Shown here piece after piece: positions 17,186-25,677 of a DNA stretch of 64,000 nucleotides. The stretch lies in the NCBI RefSeq assembly GCF_900182955.1, contig NZ_FXUL01000007.1:1-64000 (forward strand). The letters are read 5' to 3'. Made by a program: the position numbers and the translations under genes. Source of the DNA: Noviherbaspirillum suwonense (lineage in GTDB: Bacteria; Pseudomonadota; Gammaproteobacteria; Burkholderiales; Burkholderiaceae_D). The notes beneath the pieces are model-generated. The model was not told the DNA's origin. It was given only the letters and a program-made list of their open reading frames with translations, and made no database searches. Every line of letters starts with the position of its first letter. The first letter of the stretch is position 1.

Positions 17186-17698
17186 TTATCCGTAAAGATC
17201 GTTTTCCGACACCGGAAGCGGCCCTGCCGGCTTGCCTTGCCGTTGCGCCCGGCCTCGCGCGGAAAACATCGGGCCGCGCGCCTCTTGCACTGGAGCGAAA
17301 TGCAGGAAGCCGGTGGCATCGACCATGTCGTCATAGACCGCTTCCATTCCGCCGCGCATGAAGTAGGCCTCATGCCAGAAGCCGGTGCCTCCCGAATTAC
17401 GCAGGAATTGCTGCCACCATCCGCGGTGAGGTTCGGAGCGGGCCCATGATTCAAGGGATTCGAAATCCCGCCAGTACTGGCGCATCCCCACATGCGGCGG
17501 AAAAACGGAAAACATGAAATTCTCGTGCAACAGCAATCCCTCCGGCATGGCTGTAACGGAGGCGGCAATCTTTGGGCCAAAACCGAACAGGGTTTTGAGT
17601 CCGGAAAACGCATTGACGCGCATGCCGAGGTAGATGACGACCAAGTCCGGATAGGCGGAGAGATCCACTGTGCGACGGTGTACCTTACTGTTCATCAT
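17186..17698 (-). CDS. DUF4188 monooxygenase-like protein
   Basis: A 170-residue protein that resembles the DUF4188 family (sometimes annotated as monooxygenase) in DLVVIYLGMRVNAFSGL, MPEGLLLHENF, QYWRDFESLESWA and GTGFWHEAYFMRGGMEAVYD. Its function is not established. The start codon overlaps the stop of the upstream iscB gene (ATGA). The IscB element appears to have been inserted immediately in front of this gene, so its original ribosome-binding site may now lie 1.7 kb away at about 19372-19378. Expression would then depend on coupling to iscB. Confidence 0.75.
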   Translation of the reverse strand: MMNSKVHRRTVDLSAYPDLVVIYLGMRVNAFSGLKTLFGFGPKIAASVTAMPEGLLLHENFMFSVFPPHVGMRQYWRDFESLESWARSEPHRGWWQQFLRNSGGTGFWHEAYFMRGGMEAVYDDMVDATGFLHFAPVQEARGPMFSARGRAQRQGKPAGPLPVSENDLYG

Positions 17699-19077
17699 GC
17701 TTTTGCGCGAGATACCCTGGCATTCATGCCGGGGAGGGATAGCGCGGCACGCGAAGCGTCCCCTGCACCCGCTGAAATAGTGCTATCCATGTTGAACGAA
17801 TAACCGTAGCCATCTGCCCGTTGCACCATGGTGCAGTACTGATGGCCGATTCCCTGTATCACTTCCTTGCCCGTCTGGATGTTGAAACTGCCAGAGGCTC
17901 GCACTGCCAACCGGCCTACATAGGTCCCGATCTTCTTGCCCTTTGTGACGGTCGCACGGACCACGTCGCCGGTTTGGAATCCCTTGACGGACTTTTCACG
18001 CATCAGGTAACCACGCGGGAAGCCGTATTTGTCCAAGCGGGTGCGCTGGTAGGCGCCACGGCCGGTTGCCTTGATGGCCAGCGTAGGTCGGCGCCAATCT
18101 GCCACAGCAGCCACATTCCCGACGCACACCGCATCAAGCGCATGGGTCTTGGGTAGGTACAGTCGGCATCGGTTGAACTTGGTCCGCCCGCCGGAGGATG
18201 CTTCGACGGCAAGCCCGGTGGCTTTCAGGCGGTTGAGCAAGACCCACCTTGTCGCATTGACTGCAGCCGCATCCTTCAGCGGCCGCTTAACCTGCGCCAG
18301 AATGCTTGCAAGCCTCGCCGGATCCTTCTTCAGAAACGCCTTGATGTCGCGAGCGGCCTTTTTCTGGTTGCATGGCTGACAGGCGATGCCAAGGTTGCTC
18401 GGGCGGTCAGTCCCGCCGTTTGCTCTCGCATGGATGTGCTCGACCTGCAGTGGTACGCCTTCCTTGTCACAGTACATGCACTTGCGGCCCCATTTTTCCA
18501 GTAGATACTCGCGCAACTCGTAGCCGGCCAGCGTGCCTTGCTGGTACGCGACGCCGGATATCTCGGGGTTTTCCATGGCCTGCATGTCGAAGCGGACCAG
18601 CTCTGTGCTCAGCGCCGTCACCGGCGTCCAGCGGCAGATCCGCTTGACCCATGACATGGTGGTGTCGACGCGGTGCTGCAGGGACGGCGCCAGCCAGCCA
18701 TCCGGCTTGCGGCGATTCAGAAACCGTGGCGCCCGGTGTCGGGTGTTGCGGCCGCGCCGGCCACGGCGCATGCTGGCCCGGGCGGTCAGCGCCTCGGAAA
18801 TCTGCCGACCACGGTGCATTAGGTCAAACAGATTCAATACCGCGATGCCGCCATTGAACTCGCGCACCAGCGCCAGCCCAGTGGTCTTGCTGCCCGGGTC
18901 CAGTTTCAGGCGCAGCGGTTGAAACGCACAGGAGTCGGCCGTACGGTCAATCAGCCGGATCGCAAACGGCAAAACACGGTGCACGCGCGCACGGCCACGT
19001 TCGAGGAGCAACCTCGCGCGCTTCTCCGTGCACGGCATGACCGGCTTGCCGCATCGATCCAACACAAACACCGCCAC
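17695..19077 (-). CDS. iscB: IscB RNA-guided HNH-RuvC nuclease
   Basis: A 460-residue IscB, the transposon-encoded relative of Cas9. A PLMP-like head comes first (PVMP at 12-15), then RuvC-I with Asp60 (LKLDPGSKTTGLAL) and an Arg-rich bridge helix (98-119). RuvC-II has Glu159. An HNH domain (about 195-245) has Cys200/203, Glu213-His214-Ile-His216 and Cys233/236. RuvC-III has His312 and Asp315 (KTHALDAV). Every catalytic residue I expect is present, so it looks active. It starts with GTG after a GAGGAGAAGG ribosome-binding site. The omegaRNA is encoded directly upstream. No TnpA transposase is present, so mobility would need one in trans. Confidence 0.95.
   Translation of the reverse strand: MAVFVLDRCGKPVMPCTEKRARLLLERGRARVHRVLPFAIRLIDRTADSCAFQPLRLKLDPGSKTTGLALVREFNGGIAVLNLFDLMHRGRQISEALTARASMRRGRRGRNTRHRAPRFLNRRKPDGWLAPSLQHRVDTTMSWVKRICRWTPVTALSTELVRFDMQAMENPEISGVAYQQGTLAGYELREYLLEKWGRKCMYCDKEGVPLQVEHIHARANGGTDRPSNLGIACQPCNQKKAARDIKAFLKKDPARLASILAQVKRPLKDAAAVNATRWVLLNRLKATGLAVEASSGGRTKFNRCRLYLPKTHALDAVCVGNVAAVADWRRPTLAIKATGRGAYQRTRLDKYGFPRGYLMREKSVKGFQTGDVVRATVTKGKKIGTYVGRLAVRASGSFNIQTGKEVIQGIGHQYCTMVQRADGYGYSFNMDSTISAGAGDASRAALSLPGMNARVSRAKA
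17715..17734. repeat. Subterminal hairpin at the 3' end of the IscB element
   Basis: The arms CCCTGGCAT and ATGCCGGGG pair over nine positions (one G-T pair) around a two-base loop. The stem is similar in sequence to the hairpin at the other end (19340-19355, CCGGCC with GGCCGG). TnpA transposases of IS200/IS605 elements recognise such subterminal hairpins. Confidence 0.65.
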
Positions 19078-19365
19078 GTCCTTCTCCTCAAATTCTGCCC
19101 CTACGGGCCTTGTTACGGCACCTTTCGGTGCTCTTCCTTCGACGATGGTGCAACGCAGCTTCAGGATTTCTCCCTCGCGACAGACCGTTTCGTGCTTACC
19201 CTATGCTTGTCTGCTTCTACCGCTTTCAGAGCCTGGAACTTAGAAAGCATTCCAAGGTGAGTTTTGTACTTCGTTGCAACGTAGCGGGTTGGGTACCGCT
19301 TCGTCTGGTCAACCGAGCTTGTCAGTTTCCTTTCAAGCTCCGGCCGTCAGGCCGGGGTAGTTGAC
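19078..19365 (-). ncRNA. IscB omegaRNA scaffold
   Basis: The roughly 290-base non-coding segment upstream of iscB starts with the conserved GTCAACTACCCC. A hairpin (CCGGCC-TGAC-GGCCGG, 19340-19355) comes first, then a seven-pair stem (GAGCTTG with CAAGCTC, 19315-19340). A GCACC-GAAA-GGTGC stem-loop with a GNRA loop (19118-19131) lies near the coding start. This order matches known omegaRNAs, in which the guide precedes the scaffold and the scaffold runs up to iscB. The 3' end of the mature RNA is not defined by sequence; it may overlap the ribosome-binding site. Confidence 0.85.
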
Positions 19366-19381
19366 CCATCTCTCCGCGCTG
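19366..19381 (-). other. IscB guide segment (16 bases)
   Basis: In IscB systems the guide is the chromosomal sequence flanking the element, transcribed as the 5' end of the omegaRNA. Read on the minus strand it is CAGCGCGGAGAGATGG. It contains GGAGAG, which looks like the former ribosome-binding site of the DUF4188 gene. The guide therefore matches the uninterrupted version of this locus, which fits the idea that IscB helps the element persist at its insertion site. The exact guide length is inferred from the family, not seen. Confidence 0.7.
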
Positions 19382-19525
19382 GAACCTTGAGGTGAGAACG
19401 GCGCGGGTTGCAATACAACTTTGTCTCCTGCGCCATTGGGACACCGCAATCTTTTGAAAATTGTCTGGCTGGCATATTAGCGTAACTCTCGTTCGTTAAT
19501 GCGGCCAGCCGACGCTGCTCGGCAG

Positions 19526-19545
19526 GCATTGCATTGCATTGCATT
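19526..19545. repeat. Four tandem copies of GCATT
   Basis: A five-base unit is repeated four times exactly, between the IscB guide and the dehydrogenase gene at 19676. Tract-length change here could alter spacing of promoter elements, but there is no direct evidence of that. Confidence 0.8.
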
Positions 19546-19675
19546 GGTCAAAGGTCGCGGCCAGACACATCGCCGCATGTGTTGACCGCACCGCTTCCCG
19601 TGCGTGTCGGCGATTGCTGGTCTAATAGGATCTTTGTCCACTGCCGGGGTACCGGCACCGAAAGGAACACCACTC

Positions 19676-20554
19676 ATGATTATCGCTTTCCTTGGACTCG
19701 GCGCGATGGGCCAGCACATGGCCGCCAATTTGTTGAAATCCGGCGAGCCGGTCTATGTATGGAACCGCTCTCCGCAAGCCGTGCAGGCACTTGCGCAGCA
19801 GGGCGCGCGGCCTGCGGCCACGCCGGCCGAGTGCGGTATCGCCGACGTCGTTTTCAGCATGCTGGCGGACGACGCCGCGACCCGCGCGGTGCTGGTCGAT
19901 GGCGGCGTGCTGGATGCGTTGGCCCCTGGCAGTATCCACGTCAACATGGCCACCGTCTCGGTCGCGTTCGCGCGCGAGATGTCGGCGCTGCACCTTGCGC
20001 GCGGCATCGGCTATTTAGCCGCGCCGGTGCTGGGAAGGGTCGACGTGGCCGCCGCCGGCAAGCTCAACATCCTGGCTGGCGGCGCCGACGAACTGGTCAG
20101 CCGCGTGCAGCCGCTGCTCGACCTGATGGGCCAGAAAACCTGGCGCTTCGGCACGGCGCCGGAGCAGGCAAACGCCGTGAAGCTGGCATGCAACCTGACC
20201 CTCGCCTGCGCTATCGAAGCGATGGGAGAAGGATCGGCACTGGCCGGCGCGCATGGCATTCCGGCTGCCAGCTTCATCGAACTCATTACGGGCACCCTGT
20301 TCGCCGGCTCGCCGGTGTACAAGGGCTATGGCGGCATGATCGCCGAAGAGCGCTACAGCCCCGCAGGCTTCAAGCTGTCGCTCGGGCAGAAGGATGTGCG
20401 GCTGGCGGTGGAGGCTGGACGCGACCTGGGCCTGCCGCTGGCGTTCGGCGACGCGCTGCAAACAGTGCTGAAGGAAGCCGTGGACCATGGCGATGCAGAC
20501 CTCGACCTGGCGGCGCTTGGCAAGAATGCCGCGCGGCGGCGCGGGGCGGGCTGA
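19676..20554 (+). CDS. NAD(P)-dependent beta-hydroxyacid dehydrogenase
   Basis: A 292-residue enzyme of the 6-phosphogluconate/3-hydroxyisobutyrate dehydrogenase group. The Rossmann start is FLGLGAMGQHMAANLLKSG. The substrate-binding segment APVLGRVDVAAAGKLNILAGG and the catalytic lysine region EQANAVKLACNLTL near residue 170 are present. It oxidises a 2- or 3-hydroxy acid or reduces its semialdehyde; the exact acid is unclear. The ATG at 19676 follows GAAAGGAA and gives the natural start. It is a single gene. Confidence 0.9.
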   Translation: MIIAFLGLGAMGQHMAANLLKSGEPVYVWNRSPQAVQALAQQGARPAATPAECGIADVVFSMLADDAATRAVLVDGGVLDALAPGSIHVNMATVSVAFAREMSALHLARGIGYLAAPVLGRVDVAAAGKLNILAGGADELVSRVQPLLDLMGQKTWRFGTAPEQANAVKLACNLTLACAIEAMGEGSALAGAHGIPAASFIELITGTLFAGSPVYKGYGGMIAEERYSPAGFKLSLGQKDVRLAVEAGRDLGLPLAFGDALQTVLKEAVDHGDADLDLAALGKNAARRRGAG

Positions 20555-20664
20555 TTCCTTTCGCCGTTGAGGCAGCATGGCCAGGCAAGCGTTGCCGCAT
20601 GAGGGACATGCCAGCCTCGCGCGGCGATCGTTGTCGCATGCGGCGGTGATTCAGGGCAGGCTCG

Positions 20665-21726
20665 TCAGCGTGGGGTTGGCGCCCGGTCTTGTGCCGGCGC
20701 CAACGTGCGGATGAAGAATGCGGTGATTGTTTCGTTCAGCCTTGTAACCTCGGCTTGCCGGTCGAAGCCCGGGGGATCGCCGATCAGGGTGGCTGTCAGC
20801 CGGGCCATATCAGGCGGCAGCGGCGCCAGCAACGCGCCATGGCCGCCGCCTGGCATGTCGGCAAGATGTTCGCAGGAGCGGCAGACCGCGAGGATTGCGT
20901 CGCTGTGGAATCTTGGGACGAGCCAGCGGTCGAGTCGCGCCGTGACCAGCGCAAGCGCGACCGGTGGCTGGGCCAGGGAAGCCGGGTCGAAGTCGGCGGC
21001 GAATGGCACTCCCGCGACGATGGCCACGATACGGGGATCCGTGTGCTCGTACCAGGTTTCGTCATCGAGCTTATGGTTGATGATGGACTCAACGACGGCA
21101 AGTTTCAGTCTGTCCAGCGGCCCGCCCGTCAGCGATGTGGAAAGGCCGGCGCAGGCGTGGAAGTCATCGACCAGATGCTGCTGGCAGTGCGTGCGCAGAC
21201 GGGATGGCGACCAGCGTCCCCCAGCCAGCGATAATGCCGTGTGCCCGCCCGCAGACATGCCGTACATCCCGACACGGGTGAAATCCAGGGAGCGGGCAAA
21301 CTGCGGATCGTCGCGCAGCCTGTCGATGGCGCGCGATACTTCGATCGGCCGACGTTTCCAACTGGGGGGGCCGGGCTCGCTGTCGTCCTTGTAGTTATCC
21401 GCATGGTGTTCGGGCATTGCCACAGTAAATCCGGCCAGCACCAGGGTTCGCGTCAGTTCAAGGTAGACCCATGGCGACGCGGGCGATCCATGCGAGATCA
21501 CAATCAGGCGATGATTGCCGGGGGCAGGAGCGGCATTGAGCGCAAGCTCGAACTGAAATGCGTCACGACGATGCAGTTGGGCCTCGGCGCTTGCCGGATA
21601 AAATATCGTGACCGGACCGGATGACGGGTTGGAAGCGAGTTCCACCATGCCCACGGAAGCAAATGCCGGGCATGCGGAGCCGAGCAGAATGACCAGAGTG
21701 AAAATCCAAGCCGGTGCGAGACGCAT
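20665..21726 (-). CDS. Secreted alpha/beta hydrolase
   Basis: A 353-residue hydrolase with a signal peptide (MRLAPAWIFTLVILLGSACP, cut after AFA). The nucleophile elbow GMSAGG (G-x-S-x-G) is near residue 160. The oxyanion segment VISHGSPASPWVY is near 75, and a late GGGHGALLAPLP may supply the catalytic histidine. The fold resembles PET-hydrolase/dienelactone-hydrolase-like exported esterases. The frame is open to 21822, but the ATG at 21726 gives the signal peptide. It lies 70 bases downstream of yaiI. Confidence 0.85.
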   Translation of the reverse strand: MRLAPAWIFTLVILLGSACPAFASVGMVELASNPSSGPVTIFYPASAEAQLHRRDAFQFELALNAAPAPGNHRLIVISHGSPASPWVYLELTRTLVLAGFTVAMPEHHADNYKDDSEPGPPSWKRRPIEVSRAIDRLRDDPQFARSLDFTRVGMYGMSAGGHTALSLAGGRWSPSRLRTHCQQHLVDDFHACAGLSTSLTGGPLDRLKLAVVESIINHKLDDETWYEHTDPRIVAIVAGVPFAADFDPASLAQPPVALALVTARLDRWLVPRFHSDAILAVCRSCEHLADMPGGGHGALLAPLPPDMARLTATLIGDPPGFDRQAEVTRLNETITAFFIRTLAPAQDRAPTPR

Positions 21727-21796
21727 GGCGATGGCGCTCCATGCGGAAAACGCATCGACGCTTGCAAGGCCTCGCCATGCAGGACGATGACGATGC

Positions 21797-22261
21797 TCAG
21801 CGCGTACCTGCGCCATTTCCACCCCGCGTCAGCTCGCGGTCGAGCGCATTGGCAAAATTCTGGCGGTCGGCATGGTTGAATGCCGCCGGGCCGCCCGTGT
21901 CGACACCGCTGCTGCGCAGCTCTTCCATGAAAGACCGCATTGTCAGTTGCTGTGCGATCGTGTCCTTGGTGTACCACTCGCCGCGCGGGTTGAGCGGCAG
22001 CCCGCCTTTCTCCAGCACCAGGGACGCCAGCGGAATATCGCCGGTGACGACAATGTCGCCGGCGCTGACACGCTCGACGATCTCGGCATCAGCCGCATCT
22101 GCGCCGGCCGGCACCTGGAGCGCGCGGATGAAGCGCGAACCAGGCACGCGGATCAACTGGTTGGCCACCAGCGTGACGTGGAGCTGCAGGCGTTCCGCTA
22201 CCCGGAACAGGATGTCTTTGATAACGGCGGGACAGGCGTCCGCATCGACCCAGATGTGCAT
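21797..22261 (-). CDS. yaiI: YaiI/YqxD family protein (DUF188)
   Basis: A 154-residue cytoplasmic protein. It starts [18 protein letters not shown] and contains [18 protein letters not shown] and LNPRGEWYT, all signature segments of the DUF188 family, which has a PIN-like fold with conserved acidic residues. Its role is not established. The frame is open to 22294, but the ATG at 22261 is the family's normal start. It lies between a DUF2141 gene and a hydrolase gene on the same strand. Confidence 0.92.
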   Translation of the reverse strand: MHIWVDADACPAVIKDILFRVAERLQLHVTLVANQLIRVPGSRFIRALQVPAGADAADAEIVERVSAGDIVVTGDIPLASLVLEKGGLPLNPRGEWYTKDTIAQQLTMRSFMEELRSSGVDTGGPAAFNHADRQNFANALDRELTRGGNGAGTR

Positions 22262-22404
22262 GGCAGGCAGAAGGAGAGCAGCAGATAGCGCCATTGTAGC
22301 TGCAAGCCGGCGCCCAGGCCCTCGGCAAAGCCCGTGGCCCTAACCGCGCTGCGCCATCGTGGCTGTCAGGCGCCTGCCCGGCTTGGCCGCAGCCAGGCGC
22401 GGCG

Positions 22405-22854
22405 TTATTTGGTGCCGATGCTGACTGCCGCGCCCTCGGCAGGGAGACTGAAAGCAGCCTCCTCGAATGCCGGCGGGCCGAACATGGCTCTGCCTTGCCT
22501 GGAAAAGCCGTACGGCTCGGTCGGCATGCCGACCAGGTTGGTCGTGAGCTTGCCGTTGGCATCCCTGTCGTGAATGGCGGACACCGCGTAGGTGCCGGCC
22601 GGCAGCCCGGCGAACCTGATCCTGACGATGCCGCTGCTATCGCGTTCCGACGCGGGAACCGACTTTCCCTGCACCGCATGCTTTGGGAAAGCGGCAGCGG
22701 AGTCAAACACGCCTACCCGCACCTGCCCGCTGTCGTCCCGGATGTTTTCGATCGCCACTGTGAGGTCTGCGGCGAAGGCGCCATGGGCGGCCACAGCCAG
22801 CAACGCCGTAGCAAAGGCGCGTGGCAGAAATGATGCGGGTGCGGGGTGTGCCAT
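22405..22854 (-). CDS. Exported DUF2141 protein
   Basis: A 149-residue secreted protein with a signal peptide (LPRAFATALLAVAAHGAFA). The mature domain reads DLTVAIENIRDDSGQVRVGV, then GLPAGTYAVSAIHDRDANGK, then PTEPYGFS, the usual DUF2141 pattern of a small beta-sandwich. Function is unknown; homologues are periplasmic or outer-membrane associated. It is the first gene of a minus-strand run with yaiI and the hydrolase. Confidence 0.9.
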   Translation of the reverse strand: MAHPAPASFLPRAFATALLAVAAHGAFAADLTVAIENIRDDSGQVRVGVFDSAAAFPKHAVQGKSVPASERDSSGIVRIRFAGLPAGTYAVSAIHDRDANGKLTTNLVGMPTEPYGFSRQGRAMFGPPAFEEAAFSLPAEGAAVSIGTK

Positions 22855-23061
22855 ATTGTCCCTGGTCGGGTGGTTGGTAATGGGACGACTGTATGCCGTG
22901 CGGGCAAGATCGGCACGAAGAATACGACGAAATGCAGGCCGGCGGGCGTGAAAGGGCGCTGCGGACGACTAGTGGTGTTGCTAGTGGTGTCATTCGTGCC
23001 GGCGCATCAGGCGGCGGACACAGGTAGATTCCGTCACCTGGACCCATGCCAGCCTGCACAG

Positions 23062-23679
23062 TCAGATGACTGCACCGGCCTCAAGCAAATACGGCGAGAC
23101 ATTCCGCATCGCACGTGAAACGTAGTCTTCCTTTTCGCCAACCGGCGCAACGTAATGAAGCGCCTCCTGCGCCGCCTCGATGCCAACCAGGCGGGCAATG
23201 AGCCAGAAAGCGAGATACTGCGACGCAAGGCACCCGCCGGCGGTGGCCACATTGTCCCTGGCAAAGAACGGCTGGTTGAGTACGTCGATGCCTGCCTGCT
23301 CGACCCAGGGTTTTGTCGTCAGGTCGGTGCAGGCAGGTACGCCGTCAAGGAGGCCCAGCCTCGCCAGCACCAGCGCGCCGGAGCATTGCGCCCCGAGCAG
23401 TTGTCCGGCGGGATCGAGCTGCAACTGGGACATCAGCGTCGCATCGTCAATGACTTCCAGCGTGCGCATGCCACTGCCGACGATGACCGCATCGGCCTCG
23501 CTTGCGTCCCGGAGTGACGCCTGTGCTTCGAGGACCACGCCATTCATCGACCGTACCTGCGCGGCGGGGCTGGCGATCGAAACCCGCCAGCCGGGCTTCT
23601 TGATGCGATTGAGTATGCCCAGTGCGATCAATGAATCGAGTTCGTTGAATCCTTCGAAGGTCAGTATGGCGATATGCAT
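23062..23679 (-). CDS. DJ-1/PfpI family protein
   Basis: A 205-residue protein of the class I glutamine-amidotransferase-like DJ-1/PfpI superfamily. It starts MHIAILTFEGFNELDSLIAL. The nucleophile-elbow cysteine is Cys99 in GAQCSGALVLARLG, and GGCLASQYLAFWLIARLVG follows. Members act as glyoxalases, isonitrile hydratases, chaperones or AraC-like sensor domains; there is no DNA-binding domain here. The ATG at 23679 has an AAAAGGGA ribosome-binding site. It is a single gene. Confidence 0.88.
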   Translation of the reverse strand: MHIAILTFEGFNELDSLIALGILNRIKKPGWRVSIASPAAQVRSMNGVVLEAQASLRDASEADAVIVGSGMRTLEVIDDATLMSQLQLDPAGQLLGAQCSGALVLARLGLLDGVPACTDLTTKPWVEQAGIDVLNQPFFARDNVATAGGCLASQYLAFWLIARLVGIEAAQEALHYVAPVGEKEDYVSRAMRNVSPYLLEAGAVI

Positions 23680-24388
23680 GAAATCCCTTTTAGCGTCAGC
23701 GGCGGTATCGGTGCGGAAACATACCGTTTTACCCATAGGCAGGCAAGGATTATGCAAAAACGGCATGGACGCACGTTCAGCTTGAAGACGGCAGGCAGGC
23801 GATTAACCAGGCATTGGCGACATCTCGGACGATCAGGCCATGCGACCGGGCCGTTTTCTACATGTTCAGGTGAATGTATCCGTCCCAACAACTTCCAGAA
23901 GAAGAACGGAATGAAGGAGAAAGATATGGGCTGACCAAAAAGACCCATTCAATTTTTGATTGCGCCGATCCCATGAATAATCGTGCTTCATGGCGTTTTC
24001 AGAACGCTGCTGCGATCGGGAATGTCGGCAGGAACCGTGAGAATGCAGAGCTGAATTCTGTTATTTAAAACAAGAGGGAAGAAATTGAAAGTGCGCCGGC
24101 CTAGGTCGCGTTTCAATGCGGCACCTTTTCAGAAGGCGGCTTACGGCCTCGCCAGGTTGCCCCGCTTGCGAATGCCTTCCGCCTCGCGTCAGGCAAATCG
24201 ATTGCCGCAATGACACTCACCTCGGGAGGCGGATTTTAAAAAGAAAAGGCAATTTCCAGCGTTTTTTGAGATGCGCTAAAGGTCTGAATCTCCCATCTTT
24301 AACTATGATGCGGATCGACTAAGGTCTCAGAGTGCTGCGCGCGTCAATGCGGGACAGGTCGATCCGAAGACAAGTCATGGAGCCAATC
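23680..24388. other. Intergenic region before sodC
   Basis: About 700 bases without a supportable gene. The short open frames on either strand have no family features and poor starts. The stretch is less GC-rich than its surroundings between about 23860 and 24110. Promoters for the DJ-1 gene (minus) and sodC (plus) must be here, but I cannot place them. Confidence 0.55.
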
Positions 24389-25096
24389 ATGTTTGCAGTG
24401 AAGCATCCAACCATTCTGAAACGAGGTGTCCGAGAAAATATCACACGAGGCTTGAGGGCCAGGTTCGGTGCACCGGTCCTGCTCGCGGCTTCGCTCGTCG
24501 GACTGATAGCCCCCGCAGACGCGTGGACGCTGGCTGCAGAAGCAAGGCTTCATGGTACCAATGAGCATCATGTGGGAGTCGTCAGACTTATTCAATTAGG
24601 GAGCGGCGAGATCATTGTCCAGGCGCGGGTTCACGGCCTTCCAGCAGGATTCCACGGGTTCCACGTGCATACCGTTGGGGAATGTGTCCGTGGTACGCCG
24701 CCCACCCAGGACGTGCCTGGCGTACCGGGTACGCCAGGCACGCCGGATTTTGTTTCTGCTGGCGGTCACTTCGATACCGGGAGAACGCCGCCGGCTCAAC
24801 CGCATACGCATCAAAACCATTCCGGCGACTTTCCTGTCCTGCTCGTGACGGCAGACGAGACAGCCAATGCCATTTTCAGTACCGATCGCTTCGATCTTGC
24901 TGATCTTTTTGACAGCGACGGCAGTGCGATCATTGTCCATGCGGCGCCGGACAACTATGCCAATATTCCGTCCAGCCGGTATGCTTCCAAGCCCACGGAG
25001 ACGCCCGCGACCGTGCCGGACGAAATTACGCAGAGGACGGGCGATTCCGGCGACAGGATTGCGTGCGGGGTGATCAAGAAGTTAATCGACAGGTAG
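24389..25096 (+). CDS. sodC: Periplasmic Cu/Zn superoxide dismutase
   Basis: A 235-residue exported enzyme that converts superoxide to peroxide and oxygen. A long leader ends in ADA at residue 45. Copper ligands are His92 and His94 (HGFHVHTVGEC), His127 and His184 (IIVHAAPDNYANIP). Zinc ligands are His127, Asp147 (HSGDFP) and nearby histidines (139-144). The disulfide cysteines (GEC and IACGV) and the active-site Arg are present. Between the first cysteine and SAGGHF there is an extra Pro-Gly-rich loop (PGVPGTPGTP) encoded by a palindrome. Starts at 24377, 24347 or 24332 are possible, but GGAG favours 24389. Confidence 0.92.
   Translation: MFAVKHPTILKRGVRENITRGLRARFGAPVLLAASLVGLIAPADAWTLAAEARLHGTNEHHVGVVRLIQLGSGEIIVQARVHGLPAGFHGFHVHTVGECVRGTPPTQDVPGVPGTPGTPDFVSAGGHFDTGRTPPAQPHTHQNHSGDFPVLLVTADETANAIFSTDRFDLADLFDSDGSAIIVHAAPDNYANIPSSRYASKPTETPATVPDEITQRTGDSGDRIACGVIKKLIDR
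24713..24741. repeat. 29-bp perfect palindrome inside sodC
   Basis: The arms GTGCCTGGCGTACC and GGTACGCCAGGCAC are perfect complements around one G. They encode the extra Pro-Gly loop of SodC. A stem this strong in the mRNA could slow translation or protect the transcript. It may also be the trace of an inserted short palindrome. Confidence 0.85.
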
Positions 25097-25677
25097 CCGT
25101 CTCAGGATGCCTGGTCGACGTCCGGGTTGCCTGCGAGGCGGCTTCAATACCGGCATCGATGATGCGTTCCCGATGCGACGTCGCGAACACGCCGCCGGGC
25201 ACCACTGTAAGCCTACACTCGTCATCTTTCTCAACGCCCGCGTGCCATCAGGACTTGCATCGTGTCCAGGTTCGTGTTTTCGCATCTGATTGTCTGGCCG
25301 CCGGTCAGCACCGGCGCGGTGAGGCTGGTCAGTACCGTCCCCATTTGCATTAACGAGGCAAGTCTCGCGCCGCGTTCCCATGCCAGGCGCACTGTGGCAT
25401 GGCATTACGCAGGCTTGACGACATTGTCCGCCAGGTCCTCAGCGATGCGCGTCGTGTTCAACCGCATCTGCGCCATGCCAGCACGCAGATAGGTCATCAC
25501 CGGGCGGTGCAAGGCGAGGGCGCCGACCGCTTCCGCATTCCCATTGCTTTCGTTCAGACGCGTGCCTTATTCCGGATCAGGCGGCTTTGGGTATTCGCGC
25601 GGCCTCCTCCGATCGGCATTTCATGGGACCAAGATAATTTGACGAGACAACTGCATTAATCAAGCGCGCAGTGCGAT
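25097..25677. other. Intergenic region between sodC and a LysR gene
   Basis: About 580 bases with no supportable gene. The composition is coding-like and several frames are open for 60-100 codons on both strands, so this may be a decayed gene, but no frame gives a recognisable family. The promoter for the LysR gene at 25715 lies at its right end. Confidence 0.5.

Larger units (their letters stand above)
17695..19365 (-). mobile_element. IscB element of IS200/IS605 type without transposase
   Basis: The unit consists of an omegaRNA and iscB, with a hairpin near each end. The left end is placed at 19365 because the conserved start of IscB omegaRNA (GTCAACTACCCC) begins there and the guide lies outside it. 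The right end is less certain. A 9-bp stem hairpin at 17715-17734, inside the iscB 3' coding region, is typical of IS605 subterminal hairpins, so the true end is probably within 17690-17710. No tnpA is present. No target duplication is expected for this family. Confidence 0.8.

Noticed and set aside
19347-19544. A 65-codon minus-strand frame that crosses the left end of the IscB element.
   Set aside because: No family match and it runs from the flank into the omegaRNA; better explained as a chance frame.
22977-23004. Short near-direct repeat (CTAGTGGTGT twice).
   Set aside because: Only two ten-base copies with no associated gene or element; probably chance.
25405-25566. A minus-strand frame of about 53 codons with a phrase (RLNTTRIAEDLADN) faintly like the end of PurB.
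   Set aside because: The match is a few residues only, the expected following motif is absent in all frames, and there is no other supporting segment.
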